Assembly: GCF_015644725.1 (NCBI RefSeq)
Contig: NZ_CP064795.1
Span: 1,920,501-1,984,500 of the forward strand
DNA: 64,000 nucleotides
DNA from: Salinimonas marina
GTDB taxonomy: Bacteria; Pseudomonadota; Gammaproteobacteria; Enterobacterales; Alteromonadaceae
Direction: 5' to 3'
The translations under genes were made by a program, and so were the position numbers. Shown one piece after another: positions 46,281-56,660 of the stretch. The notes beneath the pieces are model-generated. The model made no database searches and was not told where the DNA came from. It was given only the letters and a program-made list of their open reading frames with translations. Position 1 is the stretch's first letter; each line of letters opens with the position of its first letter.

Positions 46281-47864
46281 TTACACATCCAGTAACAGAC
46301 GTGTGGGATCTTCCAGCATCTCTTTAACGGTAACCAGGAAGCCTACTGACTCTTTACCATCGACAATACGATGATCATAAGACAATGCCAGATACATCAT
46401 CGGCAGAATTTCTACCTTGCCATTCACGGCCATTGGCCGGTCCTGGATTTTATGCATCCCCAAAATCGCGCTTTGCGGCGGATTGATGATCGGGGTAGAC
46501 ATCAGTGAGCCAAATACGCCGCCATTGGTGATGGTAAAGTTACCACCCTGCAGGTCAGCCATGGCCAGCTTGCCGTCACGGCCTTTCAGAGCCAGTTCAC
46601 GAATGCCTTTTTCAACACCCGCCATGCCCAGAGTGTCGGTATCTTTCAATACCGGTGTCACCAGACCACGAGGGGTAGACACGGCAATCGAGATGTCGAA
46701 GTAGTTATGATAGCAAATATCATCGCCATCTAACGAGGCATTTACCTCAGGGAAGCGTTTTAATGCTTCGGTAACGGCTTTTACATAAAACGACATAAAG
46801 CCTAAGCGGATGCCATGACGCTTTTCAAAGCTCTCCTGGTATTGCTTACGCAATTCCATGATTGGCTTCATGTTAACTTCATTGAAGGTCGTCAGCATCG
46901 CGGTAGAGTTTTTGGCTTCCAGCAGACGGTTAGCAATGGTTTTGCGCAAACGGGTCATTGGCACGCGCTTTTCGGTGCGCGAGCCACTGGCCACATCCGG
47001 TGTATCCTGTTCAGATGCTTTAGCCGGTGCTGCTTCTTTCTTACCACCAGACTGCAGATGTTTTTCTACATCTTCTTTAGTGATTCGGCCATTTTTACCG
47101 GTACCCTTAACATTCGCAGCATCAATGCCTTTTTCTGAAAGCAAGCGACGAACCGACGGGCTTAGGGCATCAAAATCACTTTCTGCGCCTTCATCCGTAG
47201 AGTCTTCTTTAACCTGAGCCTTATCACTGGCCCCGTCACCTGAACCTGAGCCGCCTTCGGAAAATTTAGCGATAACTTCTTCAGCCGTGACGGTTGCCCC
47301 TTCTTCAGCCAGAATTTCAGACACTGAACCATCGGCTGGCGCGACCACTTCAAGCACCACTTTATCAGTTTCGATATCCACCAGGTTTTGATCACGGCTT
47401 ACCTGCTCACCCACTGACACATGCCAGGTCGCAATAGTCGCATCAGCAACCGACTCAGGCAGAACCGGAACTTTTACTTCTGAAGATTTACCATTGCCGC
47501 CACTTTGGGTTTTTGCTGGTTCAGCTTCTGCTGCTTTGTCTTTTTCCTGAGCAGTAGAGTCTGACTTTTCTTCGCTGGTATCTTGCTTTGCGTTATTGTT
47601 GTCTTGCTTGGCGTCGCTTTTACCATTTTCATCTAACTTGGCAATTACCTGCTCGCCCAATACCGTTTCACCTTCACCATCAATGATGTCACTGATTACG
47701 CCATCGGCAGGGGCAACAACTTCAAGTACCACCTTGTCTGTTTCAATATCAACCAGGTTCTGATCGCGTGTTACCTTGTCACCGGCCTTCACGTGCCAGG
47801 TTGCAATCGTGGCATCGGCAACTGACTCAGGTAGGACCGGAACTTTAATCTCTATTGTCATCAT
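46281..47864 (-). CDS. sucB: 2-oxoglutarate dehydrogenase E2 (dihydrolipoyl succinyltransferase), two lipoyl domains
   Basis: The 527-residue E2 component moves the succinyl group from E1 to CoA. It has two nearly identical lipoyl domains, each with [18 protein letters not shown], giving lipoyl lysines at K44 and K168. An Ala/Glu/Lys-rich linker separates them. The peripheral-subunit-binding domain (about 231-270, [14 protein letters not shown]) and the catalytic domain with SYDHRIVDG (H498, D502) follow. Most SucB proteins have about 400 residues and one lipoyl domain. Two adjacent ATG codons could serve as start. sucA ends 6 bp upstream. Confidence 0.96.
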   Translation of the reverse strand: MMTIEIKVPVLPESVADATIATWHVKAGDKVTRDQNLVDIETDKVVLEVVAPADGVISDIIDGEGETVLGEQVIAKLDENGKSDAKQDNNNAKQDTSEEKSDSTAQEKDKAAEAEPAKTQSGGNGKSSEVKVPVLPESVADATIATWHVSVGEQVSRDQNLVDIETDKVVLEVVAPADGSVSEILAEEGATVTAEEVIAKFSEGGSGSGDGASDKAQVKEDSTDEGAESDFDALSPSVRRLLSEKGIDAANVKGTGKNGRITKEDVEKHLQSGGKKEAAPAKASEQDTPDVASGSRTEKRVPMTRLRKTIANRLLEAKNSTAMLTTFNEVNMKPIMELRKQYQESFEKRHGIRLGFMSFYVKAVTEALKRFPEVNASLDGDDICYHNYFDISIAVSTPRGLVTPVLKDTDTLGMAGVEKGIRELALKGRDGKLAMADLQGGNFTITNGGVFGSLMSTPIINPPQSAILGMHKIQDRPMAVNGKVEILPMMYLALSYDHRIVDGKESVGFLVTVKEMLEDPTRLLLDV

Positions 47865-47870
47865 TGTTCC

Positions 47871-50693
47871 TTATTTAATAGTGAGTGCGTCTTCAACCAG
47901 CGCTTTTTGTTGCTGGTTGTGGACAGATACATAACCTACGGCAGGTGAAGCCGATGCTTCACGGCCTGCATATGATAGTTTGGCGCCTTCTGGAATTGCG
48001 GCCCAGAAATGATGCTGACTGGAATACCAGGCACCCTGATTCTGAGGTTCTTCCTGACACCAAACCCAATCTTTTACGTGGCTGTAATCGGCCACTACTT
48101 TAGCACATTCTTCTGAGGGGAATGGATAAAGCTGTTCTAAACGAACAATCGCAACGTCTGTTTGCTCATTTTTCCGGCGCTGGTCTAACAAGTCGTAATA
48201 AACCTTACCGGAACACATCACCACCCGCTTCACACCGGCGGGATCAATATCATCAATTTCGTTGATGACATTGTGAAAAACACCTTCAGATAGTTCTTCC
48301 AGGGTTGAGGTTGCCTGAGCATGCCGCAGCAGCGATTTTGGCGACATTACAATCAGCGGCTTACGCATAGGACGAATCATCTGGCGACGCAGCATATTGA
48401 AGACCTGCGCTGGGGTAGATGGCACGCAAACCTGCCAGTTATGGTCAGCACACAGTTGCAGGAAACGCTCAAGACGCGCTGAACTGTGCTCCGGGCCCTG
48501 GCCTTCGTAACCATGTGGCAGTAAGACTGTCAGACCACACAACCGACCCCATTTGGCTTCACCAGAGCTTAAGAACTGGTCAAACACCACCTGAGCACCA
48601 TTGGCAAAATCGCCAAACTGGGCTTCCCAGATGGTCAGACAGGAAGGTTCTGCCGTGGCGAAGCCATATTCAAAGGCCATGACGGCTTCTTCTGATAGTA
48701 CCGAGTCATAAATTTCCATCTCGCCCTGATCTTCAGAAATGTGCTGCAGCGGCATATAGGTCGAGCCATCAGTTTGATTGTGCAGTACCGCGTGGCGATG
48801 GAAGAACGTACCCCGTCCGGTATCCTGGCCGACCAGGCGAATATCTGAGCCGATGTTTACCAAGCTGGCATACGCCAGATTCTCGGCCATGCCCCAGTCC
48901 AGGCGTTTTTCGCCCGCCACCATGGCTTTGCGGTCCTGATACAATTTGTTGACCCGGGAGTTAAGTTTCATATCTTCCGGATACGTTGTCAGGCGCTCGC
49001 CCAGCTCTTTGAGTTTATCAATCGAAATGGCGCCATCGTAAGGCGTATCCCAGTCATGCCCCAAAAAGGGTGACCAGTCAACAGAATGCTCCGTCATAGG
49101 ACGCCATTCGTCTACCACACAAGCACCATGGTCCAGGGCCGCGCGATAATCTTCCAGCATCTTGTCAGCTTCGCGCTGTTCGATAATGCCTTCAGCAATC
49201 AGCTGATCGGCATACAATACCCGAGGTACAGCATGCTTTTTAATTTTTTGATACATCAGCGGTTGAGTGGCATTAGGCTCATCGGCTTCGTTATGACCAT
49301 GACGGCGATAACAAACCAGATCAATCACCACATCACGTTTAAATTTATTGCGATATTCCAGTGCCAGTTTAGTGACAAACAACACCGCTTCCGGATCGTC
49401 AGAATTGACGTGGAAAATCGGTGCCTGCACCATCTTGGCAATATCGGTGCAATATTGGGTAGAGCGGGTATCTTCAAGTTTGGAGGTGGTGAAGCCGACC
49501 TGGTTATTGATAACCACCCGCACCGTACCACCTACCGCAAACCCGCGGGTCTGCGACATGTTGAAGGTTTCCTGAACCACACCCTGACCGGCAATGGCGG
49601 AGTCGCCATGAATCGTAATGGGCAACACTGCACTGGTATCATTCTGACGACGAACCAGACGGGCTCTGACCGACCCCATTACCACCGGATTGACAATCTC
49701 CAGATGTGACGGGTTAAACGCCAGCGCCAGATGCACATTGCCGCCCGGCGTCGCAAAGTCAGAAGAATAACCAGCGTGATATTTCACATCGCCAGAGCCC
49801 AGAGCTTCGTCGGCTTTACCGGCAAACTCATCGAACAGCACCGACGGGTTTTTACCCAGGACATTAACCAGCACATTCAAGCGACCACGGTGAGCCATGC
49901 CCACCACCACTTCTTTGGCCCCGGCACTACCTGCTTCGCTGATCAGGCTTTTAAGCATGGGGATCATCGCATCGCCGCCTTCCAGCGAGAAGCGTTTGGC
50001 ACCCGGGAATTTCGAGCCCAGATATTTTTCCATGCCATCGGCGGCCACCAGCCCTTTCAGCAGATGCAGTTTCTGCTCTTTACTGATTTCAGGTTTGGCC
50101 TGCACCGATTCAATTTTTTGCTGTAACCAGCGTTTTTGGTCGGTATCGGTGATGTGCATATATTCTGCACCCATCGAGCCGCAATAGGTTCGGTTTAACG
50201 ATTTTACCAAATCACCCAGTGGCATAGATTCGCCACCATAGGCATAAGAACCTACATTGAATTTGGTATCAAAATCTTGCTCTGAAAGATTATGGTGGGA
50301 CAGTTCAAGATCGCGTACCCGGGGTTGCTGCCATAAACCCAGCGGGTCAAGATTCGCATGCTGATGGCCGCGGAACCGATAGGCATTAATCAGCTGTAGC
50401 ACTTTAACCTGACGACCATCTGAAGAACTTGGCGTGGCACTGACAGTTGATGATGACATTCGCGCGCTGGGCCCTAAGGCCGCCATCTTTCGGAACTGCT
50501 CGCGAATAGAGGTATGATTATTTTCTAATTCTGCACCTTCGACTTTTGGAAGACTGTCGAAGACCTGACGCCAGGAATCAGAAATACTCTGCGGATCTTC
50601 AAGGTATGCTTCGTACAATTCCTCGACATAGGCGGCGTTATTACCAGCCATATGCGACGAATCCCACCATGCTTTCATCACGCTTTCTTGCAT
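47871..50693 (-). CDS. sucA: 2-oxoglutarate dehydrogenase E1
   Basis: The 940-residue thiamine-diphosphate enzyme decarboxylates 2-oxoglutarate and succinylates the E2 lipoyl group. Visible are the N-terminal E2-binding segment (VEELYEAYLEDPQSI), GMAHRGRLNVLVNVLGKNP, the thiamine-diphosphate motif with HGDSAIAGQGVVQE, CYRRHGHNEADEP and the C-terminal WCQEEPQNQGAW. Length is standard. It starts 174 bp downstream of sdhB, after a terminator, and therefore probably has its own promoter. Confidence 0.97.
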   Translation of the reverse strand: MQESVMKAWWDSSHMAGNNAAYVEELYEAYLEDPQSISDSWRQVFDSLPKVEGAELENNHTSIREQFRKMAALGPSARMSSSTVSATPSSSDGRQVKVLQLINAYRFRGHQHANLDPLGLWQQPRVRDLELSHHNLSEQDFDTKFNVGSYAYGGESMPLGDLVKSLNRTYCGSMGAEYMHITDTDQKRWLQQKIESVQAKPEISKEQKLHLLKGLVAADGMEKYLGSKFPGAKRFSLEGGDAMIPMLKSLISEAGSAGAKEVVVGMAHRGRLNVLVNVLGKNPSVLFDEFAGKADEALGSGDVKYHAGYSSDFATPGGNVHLALAFNPSHLEIVNPVVMGSVRARLVRRQNDTSAVLPITIHGDSAIAGQGVVQETFNMSQTRGFAVGGTVRVVINNQVGFTTSKLEDTRSTQYCTDIAKMVQAPIFHVNSDDPEAVLFVTKLALEYRNKFKRDVVIDLVCYRRHGHNEADEPNATQPLMYQKIKKHAVPRVLYADQLIAEGIIEQREADKMLEDYRAALDHGACVVDEWRPMTEHSVDWSPFLGHDWDTPYDGAISIDKLKELGERLTTYPEDMKLNSRVNKLYQDRKAMVAGEKRLDWGMAENLAYASLVNIGSDIRLVGQDTGRGTFFHRHAVLHNQTDGSTYMPLQHISEDQGEMEIYDSVLSEEAVMAFEYGFATAEPSCLTIWEAQFGDFANGAQVVFDQFLSSGEAKWGRLCGLTVLLPHGYEGQGPEHSSARLERFLQLCADHNWQVCVPSTPAQVFNMLRRQMIRPMRKPLIVMSPKSLLRHAQATSTLEELSEGVFHNVINEIDDIDPAGVKRVVMCSGKVYYDLLDQRRKNEQTDVAIVRLEQLYPFPSEECAKVVADYSHVKDWVWCQEEPQNQGAWYSSQHHFWAAIPEGAKLSYAGREASASPAVGYVSVHNQQQKALVEDALTIK

Positions 50694-50788
50694 TATTGTG
50701 CCTTGCTACGTTTTGTAAAAACTAAATAACACGAGGCGCTATTATGACTGTTATCTACAACAGAACCAACCAATTACGCCACGTATAC

Positions 50789-50818
50789 AAAAAAATAGCC
50801 ATCCTCAGGGGGATGGCC
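50789..50818 (-). terminator. Terminator between sdhB and sucA
   Basis: The hairpin GCCATCC-CCCTGA-GGATGGC on the minus strand is followed by TATTTTTTT, 50 bp beyond sdhB. It separates the sdh and suc transcripts or attenuates read-through. Confidence 0.85.
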
Positions 50819-50866
50819 ATTCAGAGCATGTATTCTGTCTAGCATGCACTACACAGAATAGGTTTA

Positions 50867-51586
50867 CTAAACAGCCCGCTGAAGCAGCATCGACTTAATC
50901 TTGCCGATGGCTTTGGTCGGGTTCAGCCCTTTAGGGCATACACTTACACAGTTCATGATGCTGTGACAACGAAATACGCTAAACGCATCATCCAGATCGC
51001 TCAAACGCTCTTCTGTCGCAGTATCCCGGGTATCAGCCAGGAACCGGTAGGCGTGCAACAATCCTGCCGGACCGATGAACTTTTCCGGGTTCCACCAAAA
51101 AGAGGGACAGGAAGAAGAACAGCACGCACACAGAATGCACTCATACAGACCATCCAACTTAGCACGCTCTTCGGGACTTTGCAGAAACTCCCGTGCCGGT
51201 GGCTGTTTGGTGTCGTTGATGAGAAACGGTTTAACTTTCTCATACTGAACATAGAACTGGGTCATGTCGACAACTAAATCACGTACTACCGGTAACCCGG
51301 GTAAAGGACGGATCACGACCTTACCTTTACCCAATGAAGATAACGGCGTAATACATGCCAGTCCATTTTTGCCATTCATATTAAGACCGTCGGAGCCGCA
51401 TACACCTTCACGACAAGAACGACGGAATGATAAGGATGGATCCTGTTCTTTAAGTCGAATCAGAACATCCAATACCATCAGATCCAGATTATCTTCAACC
51501 TCCAGCTTATAGTCCTGCATACGCGGAGCATTGTCGACTTCTGGATTATAACGGTAAATCGAAACAGTTAATTGCATTTGGTTCAC
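50867..51586 (-). CDS. sdhB: Succinate dehydrogenase iron-sulfur subunit
   Basis: The 239-residue subunit relays electrons from FAD to ubiquinone through three clusters. The 2Fe-2S ligands are in SCREGVCGSDGLNMNGKNGLAC, the 4Fe-4S ligands in CILCACCSSSCP and the 3Fe-4S ligands in CHSIMNCVSVCPKGLNP. Length matches E. coli SdhB. It lies 5 bp downstream of sdhA. Confidence 0.97.
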   Translation of the reverse strand: MNQMQLTVSIYRYNPEVDNAPRMQDYKLEVEDNLDLMVLDVLIRLKEQDPSLSFRRSCREGVCGSDGLNMNGKNGLACITPLSSLGKGKVVIRPLPGLPVVRDLVVDMTQFYVQYEKVKPFLINDTKQPPAREFLQSPEERAKLDGLYECILCACCSSSCPSFWWNPEKFIGPAGLLHAYRFLADTRDTATEERLSDLDDAFSVFRCHSIMNCVSVCPKGLNPTKAIGKIKSMLLQRAV

Positions 51587-51591
51587 CTCTA

Positions 51592-53358
51592 TTAATATGA
51601 ACGCACTTTCGGCGGAAATGCTTCGCGCAGATTAGGCTTCATATTGACTTCACGGCGGGTCATAGACTCATCTTCCGGACGATAGATTGAGTGACACAAC
51701 CAGTTCTCATCATCCCGATCAGGATAATCATACCGGCTATGGGCGCCACGACTTTCCGTACGATAGTTGGCTGCCACTGCGGTGCAATACGCGGTTTCCA
51801 TCAGGTTGTCCAGTTCCAGACACTCGATTCGCTGGGTGTTGAAATCTTTACTCTTATCATCCAGTCGCGCATTTTTCAGGCGTTCGCGAATTTCACGCAG
51901 CTCTTTAAGACCATCAGCCATTGCATCACCTTCACGGAATACCGAGAAGTTAAGCTGCATGCATTCTTGCATGTCTTTCTTAATCTGAACCGGATCTTCA
52001 CCCTTTTCAGATGATTCCCAGCGATTGAAACGAGACATCGCCGCTTCCAGATCAGACTCGCTGGCATCACGGGTGGTGGCCACTTCGTCCAGTGACTTAC
52101 CAAGGTGCATCCCCGTGGCCCGACCAAATACCACCAGGTCAAGCAAAGAGTTACCACCCAGACGATTAGCGCCGTGTACTGATACACAAGCAATTTCGCC
52201 ACAGGCGAACAACCCGTTTACGATATGATCCTTACCATTTTCATCTACCCGGATACACTGTCCGTGTACGTTGGTCGGAATACCACCCATCATATAATGA
52301 CAGGTAGGAATCACCGGAATCGGTTCTTTAATCGGATCTACGTGAGCAAAGGTACGTGATAATTCAAGGATACCCGGCAAACGTGACTCAAGCACATCTT
52401 TACCAAGATGGTCCAGTTTCAGTTTAAGGTGTTTACCCTGAGGGCCATCACAACCACGACCTTCACGAATTTCGGTCATCATTGAACGGGCTACCACGTC
52501 CCGGCCGGCCAGGTCTTTGGCATTAGGCGCGTAACGTTCCATGAAGCGTTCGCCATCCTTATTAAGCAGATAACCACCTTCACCTCGACAACCTTCGGTA
52601 ACCAGGGTGCCCGCTCCGGCAATACCCGTAGGGTGGAACTGCCACATTTCCATGTCCTGCATAGAAACCCCGGCACGCAACGCCATACCAACGCCATCAC
52701 CGGTATTGATGTGGGCATTGGTAGTAGAGGAGAAAATACGACCCGCACCTCCGGTTGCCAATACCACCGCGCGCGATTTAAAGTAAACCACTTCACCGGT
52801 TTCAATATCAATGGCGGTACAGCCCACCACATCGCCATCCTGGTTTTTCACCAGGTCCAGGGCATACCATTCACTAAATACCTTGGTTTTGTTTTTGACA
52901 TTTTGCTGATACAGCAAATGCAACAGCGCATGGCCGGTACGGTCAGCGGCAGCCGCCGTTCGTGCCGCCTGTTCGCCACCAAAGTTTTTCGACTGGCCAC
53001 CAAATGGACGCTGATAAACTTTGCCGTTTTCAAAACGTGAAAATGGCAGACCCATATTTTCCATCTCGATGATGGCTTTCGGGCCCATATTACACATGTA
53101 TTCAATGGCGTCCTGGTCGCCAATGTAGTCTGACCCTTTTACGGTGTCATACATGTGCCATTCCCAGTTATCTTCATGGGAATTGCCCAATGCCACGGTA
53201 ATCCCGCCCTGGGCCGAAACAGTATGCGAACGGGTTGGAAAAACTTTGGACAATAACGCACAAGTTTTTCCTGATTGCGATATTTGTAATGCCGCGCGCA
53301 TACCCGCACCGCCGGCGCCAATTACAATGGCGTCAAACTCATGTACTGGTAAACTCAT
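51592..53358 (-). CDS. sdhA: Succinate dehydrogenase flavoprotein subunit
   Basis: The 588-residue flavoprotein starts [19 protein letters not shown], with the FAD dinucleotide-binding motif, the [10 protein letters not shown] loop for covalent FAD attachment through His, and [21 protein letters not shown] in the active site. It oxidises succinate to fumarate. In-frame codons upstream of this ATG lie in sdhD and were rejected; the length then equals E. coli SdhA. One base separates it from sdhD. Confidence 0.97.
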   Translation of the reverse strand: MSLPVHEFDAIVIGAGGAGMRAALQISQSGKTCALLSKVFPTRSHTVSAQGGITVALGNSHEDNWEWHMYDTVKGSDYIGDQDAIEYMCNMGPKAIIEMENMGLPFSRFENGKVYQRPFGGQSKNFGGEQAARTAAAADRTGHALLHLLYQQNVKNKTKVFSEWYALDLVKNQDGDVVGCTAIDIETGEVVYFKSRAVVLATGGAGRIFSSTTNAHINTGDGVGMALRAGVSMQDMEMWQFHPTGIAGAGTLVTEGCRGEGGYLLNKDGERFMERYAPNAKDLAGRDVVARSMMTEIREGRGCDGPQGKHLKLKLDHLGKDVLESRLPGILELSRTFAHVDPIKEPIPVIPTCHYMMGGIPTNVHGQCIRVDENGKDHIVNGLFACGEIACVSVHGANRLGGNSLLDLVVFGRATGMHLGKSLDEVATTRDASESDLEAAMSRFNRWESSEKGEDPVQIKKDMQECMQLNFSVFREGDAMADGLKELREIRERLKNARLDDKSKDFNTQRIECLELDNLMETAYCTAVAANYRTESRGAHSRYDYPDRDDENWLCHSIYRPEDESMTRREVNMKPNLREAFPPKVRSY

Positions 53359-53359
53359 T

Positions 53360-53707
53360 TTACACACCCCACAGAACAAACAGACCAACAAGCACGTAAG
53401 CAAACGCAATCAGGTTCAGCAACCACTGTACAACAACCCGAATCTTAGTTGCTTTTACGTAGTCCGTCAGGACCTGCCACAGACCAATGCGCACGTGAAT
53501 CATAATAGAAACTAAGGTAGCCAGGGTGAATACCTTCATCGGTATGCCTGAAAATAACCCGTGCCACTCGATGAACGTGATATTGTCGGTTGAGATAAAG
53601 AACCACGCCATGAACACAGTAAATGCAAAGATGATTGCAGCTGTGGTGCGCAGAGAAACGTAATCCTGAACGCCATTTCTTTTGACGTCCGCCTGACTCG
53701 TTACCAT
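53360..53707 (-). CDS. sdhD: Succinate dehydrogenase membrane anchor subunit
   Basis: The 115-residue protein has three membrane helices ([57 protein letters not shown]) and anchors SdhAB, contributing to haem b and quinone binding. The chosen ATG ([16 protein letters not shown]) overlaps the sdhC stop by 7 bp, consistent with coupling. Confidence 0.92.
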   Translation of the reverse strand: MVTSQADVKRNGVQDYVSLRTTAAIIFAFTVFMAWFFISTDNITFIEWHGLFSGIPMKVFTLATLVSIMIHVRIGLWQVLTDYVKATKIRVVVQWLLNLIAFAYVLVGLFVLWGV

Positions 53708-54075
53708 AGTACTACTCCCAATACGACGGTCAGGATTATCCATAATGCGATCGTTGCTTTTGCACTTAGGTTACCTGACTCCAATTCTTCCCAATGACCC
53801 ATATCCATAATGACGTGGCGAATACCACCAAGAGTGTGGTAAGTCAGCGCTGATAGTGTGCCAATCGCAATTACTTTTCCGAGGATGCCGTCCATTATAG
53901 ACTGCACCTGTTCAAATCCTTCTGGCGATGCGACTGAAACAGCCCATGCCCAGATGACGAACAGCAGAGCGAAGAACATGGCCACGCCTGTAATACGGTG
54001 AAGAATTGACGAAATAGCAGCAGGAGGAAATTTAATTGTGTTGAGATCTAAATTTACTGGTCTTTGCTTTTTCAC
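53701..54075 (-). CDS. sdhC: Succinate dehydrogenase cytochrome b556 subunit
   Basis: The 124-residue subunit starts at a GTG as VKKQRPVNLDLNTIKFP, matching E. coli SdhC from KKQRPVNL onward. The next residues SSILHRITGVAMFFALLF and YHTLGGIRHVIMDMGHWEE include the haem and quinone region. An in-frame upstream ATG at 54141 is possible but would add 22 residues absent from relatives. It is the first gene of the sdhCDAB operon and diverges from gltA. Confidence 0.9.
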   Translation of the reverse strand: MKKQRPVNLDLNTIKFPPAAISSILHRITGVAMFFALLFVIWAWAVSVASPEGFEQVQSIMDGILGKVIAIGTLSALTYHTLGGIRHVIMDMGHWEELESGNLSAKATIALWIILTVVLGVVLW

Positions 54076-54754
54076 AATGTATGCCTGTTTTATCCGTAGG
54101 GACAATGAATTACTCGTTGTTGTGGTGTCCTGACTGAGCAATTCCGTTTATTTACTGTTAATTGCCTCATCCGATGAGAATGTTAACAATTTGTGAATTT
54201 TTTATTACCTGATTTACTAAAGAGAATCTTTGTAATTCAAGCACGGCTGAGTATATCTAGCACGTTGTATAATTACAATTTTTTGTCACTGCCATCGACT
54301 ATCGTCTTAGCTGTCAAATTAAGCGTTAAGATACAGTTGTGATGCTGATCAAAAGTGTTAACCTTTGCTGTATACACTAGGGTGCAAAACGGGTGGCCCC
54401 TTAAAGAGTCACAACTTTCTTATAGGATGTCACGGGTTAGCCGGGCTTGACCAGGCGCTGACAGCCAGACTCCCGCATTAGCAAATCATTTATCCCGCCG
54501 TTTGGTGCGGTTACAATGCCGCGGGGATTCGGTTAAAACAACCGACGTTAAATTTTGTGAAGATTTTTTAATCGGTGTTGGTGGTGTGGGAATAGGCCAG
54601 AATTTGTATTAATTTAGAATACAAAGTATACAAAAATGCAATTAAATTGACTTATTGATGCATAATAAAGTACAACTACGCCACTTTTCCCAGCAAGACG
54701 ACCAACTTTAGACGATTTTTGCTGAAAACAGAACCATTCTGAGGAGAGCACTTT
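54076..54754. promoter_or_regulatory. Divergent promoter region sdhC / gltA
   Basis: This 679-bp AT-rich region separates two divergent TCA units, so both promoters lie here. A TGTATACACT stretch at about 54369 could be a -10-like element for gltA. The TAA-rich segments give no supported gene. Confidence 0.55.
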
Positions 54755-56032
54755 ATGGCAGATCAGAAAGCCATTCTTAAAGCGGGCGATAAGGAAATCG
54801 AACTTCCTATCTTGTCCGGTACCGAAGGGCAAGATGTAATCGATGTACGCTCTTTAGGCGCACAGGGCTACTTTACATTCGACCCTGGTTTTATGGCTAC
54901 GGGCTCGTGTGAGTCTGAAATTACCTACATCGATGGCGCCAATGGTGTGTTATTACACCGTGGTTATCCCATTGAAGAACTGGCACGTGATGCAAGCTAT
55001 CTTGAAGTTTGCTACATGCTACTTAACGGCGAAGCGCCAAATAAAGAACAATACGAAGAGTTTCGTGCCACCATTACGCGTCACACTATGGTGCATGAAC
55101 AAATCAATATGTTCTTTCATGGTTTTCGTAACGATGCTCACCCTATGGCAATGCTTTGCGGCACGGTCGGGGCGATGTCTTCGTTTTATCATAGCGACCT
55201 GGATGTTGCGAATTCAGAAGAGCGTATGCGTAGCGCGCATCGCCTGATTGCGAAGATGCCTACCCTGGTAGCAATGTGCTATAAGTATAACGTGGGTCAA
55301 CCCTTTGTTTATCCACGTAATGACTTAAGCTATGCCGCGAACTTCCTGAACATGATGTTCTCAGTACCGGCTGAAGATTATGAGATTAGCCCGGCGGTTG
55401 AGCGTGCTATGGATCGGATCTTTACCCTGCATGCTGACCATGAGCAAAATGCCTCGACTTCAACCGTGCGTTTAGCAGGCTCTTCGGGTGCGAACCCGTA
55501 TGCATGTATTGCAGCCGGTGTGGCTTCACTGTGGGGTCCTGCCCATGGCGGTGCGAACGAAGCGTGTCTGAACATGCTTGAAGAAATTGGCAGTGTTGAT
55601 CGTATTCCTGAGTTTATCGAGCGTGCTAAGGACAGAAATGACCCGTTCCGTTTGATGGGCTTTGGTCACCGGGTTTACAAAAACCATGATCCCCGTGCCA
55701 CGGTCATGCGTGAAAGCTGTCACGAAGTTCTCAAAGAACTGGATTTGCAGGATCCGTTGTTAGATGTAGCGATGGAACTTGAACGTATTGCCTTAAGTGA
55801 TGATTACTTCACCGAGAAGAAACTGTTCCCGAATGTTGATTTTTACTCTGGTATCGTGCTTAAAGCGATTGGTATTCCAACCAATATGTTTACGTGTATC
55901 TTTGCCCTGTCTCGTACAGTAGGCTGGATTTCACACTGGCATGAAATGATGAGCGAAGAAAAACAAAAGATTGGCCGTCCTCGTCAGTTGTATACCGGTT
56001 ACAGCAAGCGTAGCTTCACCCCTATCAAGTAA
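54755..56032 (+). CDS. gltA: Citrate synthase
   Basis: The 425-residue enzyme condenses oxaloacetate and acetyl-CoA. Active-site residues are in [24 protein letters not shown] (His) and in [14 protein letters not shown]. The N-terminal beta domain ([20 protein letters not shown]) and length fit the type II, NADH-sensitive hexameric form of gammaproteobacteria. It is preceded by an AGGAGA ribosome-binding site and followed by a terminator, so it is monocistronic. Confidence 0.97.
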   Translation: MADQKAILKAGDKEIELPILSGTEGQDVIDVRSLGAQGYFTFDPGFMATGSCESEITYIDGANGVLLHRGYPIEELARDASYLEVCYMLLNGEAPNKEQYEEFRATITRHTMVHEQINMFFHGFRNDAHPMAMLCGTVGAMSSFYHSDLDVANSEERMRSAHRLIAKMPTLVAMCYKYNVGQPFVYPRNDLSYAANFLNMMFSVPAEDYEISPAVERAMDRIFTLHADHEQNASTSTVRLAGSSGANPYACIAAGVASLWGPAHGGANEACLNMLEEIGSVDRIPEFIERAKDRNDPFRLMGFGHRVYKNHDPRATVMRESCHEVLKELDLQDPLLDVAMELERIALSDDYFTEKKLFPNVDFYSGIVLKAIGIPTNMFTCIFALSRTVGWISHWHEMMSEEKQKIGRPRQLYTGYSKRSFTPIK

Positions 56033-56043
56033 TAGGGTCTGAA

Positions 56044-56074
56044 GAAAAAATAGCGCCGTAAGGCGCTATTTTTG
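56044..56074 (+). terminator. Terminator of gltA
   Basis: A stem AAAAATAGCGCC-GTAA-GGCGCTATTTTT lies 12 bp after the gltA stop, with a T-run. Confidence 0.9.
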
Positions 56075-56177
56075 TTTGTAGTGTTGGCAACAAATCCTGT
56101 TACTGTGGGTCTCCTAATGTGGACATCCAATTGTTCAATCAGGTATTTATTGTAAATTTTATTGTTAAGGAGTCTGC

Positions 56178-56600
56178 ATGCCTTATCCGGCCCTGATACT
56201 TGGCCTGGCAGGTCTTGTGCCTTTTATTGCCCTACCCTTGCTGGCAATAACCGGTGTTGTGGGTGAACTTGCCGCAATGCACTACTTCACTCAATACTCG
56301 GCGGTGCTGCTGTCGTTTTTTGGTGGTGTCCACTGGTTTGATGCGATTTCCTCCGGAAAGACCAACCACCAACTGTATGTGTCGATGTTGCCCACCATTG
56401 TTGGCTGGCTGGCGCTGATCTTTGGCGCAGATGTAAGGGTATTGGGCGCGCTGTCTATTGCCTACCTGCTGGTGCTTTTTTATGACAAATTCACCCTGGC
56501 TTTGCCAAAAAATATGATCATGAGTTATATCTCTATGCGGGTAATGCTCACCACGGTGGTGGTATTGAGTCATGCCGCAATGATATTTTTGATGCGCTAA
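56178..56600 (+). CDS. DUF3429-family membrane protein
   Basis: The 140-residue protein is very hydrophobic, with five predicted membrane segments beginning LILGLAGLVPFIALPLLA. The motif SAVLLSFFGGVHWFDAI and the LPTIVGWLAL segment are typical of DUF3429. No function is established for the family. It has an AAGGAG ribosome-binding site and is followed by a bidirectional terminator, so it is a single-gene unit. Confidence 0.85.
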   Translation: MPYPALILGLAGLVPFIALPLLAITGVVGELAAMHYFTQYSAVLLSFFGGVHWFDAISSGKTNHQLYVSMLPTIVGWLALIFGADVRVLGALSIAYLLVLFYDKFTLALPKNMIMSYISMRVMLTTVVVLSHAAMIFLMR

Positions 56601-56601
56601 C

Positions 56602-56636
56602 AAAAAGGCCAGGATGAAACACATCCTGGCCTTTTT
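56602..56636. terminator. Bidirectional terminator, DUF3429 gene / manB
   Basis: A near-perfect 15-bp stem (AAAAAGGCCAGGATG / CATCCTGGCCTTTTT) with loop AAACA lies between convergent genes and has T-runs on both strands. Confidence 0.93.
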
Positions 56637-56660
56637 AATTCACTGACTGCTCAGAGTATC

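Noticed and set aside
47162..47864. Repeat in sucB taken as a mobile or assembly repeat
   Set aside because: The repeat is in frame, encodes two complete lipoyl domains and has a proper linker between them.
54614..54832. Minus-strand open frame of 72 codons overlapping the gltA start
   Set aside because: It overlaps the gltA ribosome-binding site and coding start and looks non-coding.
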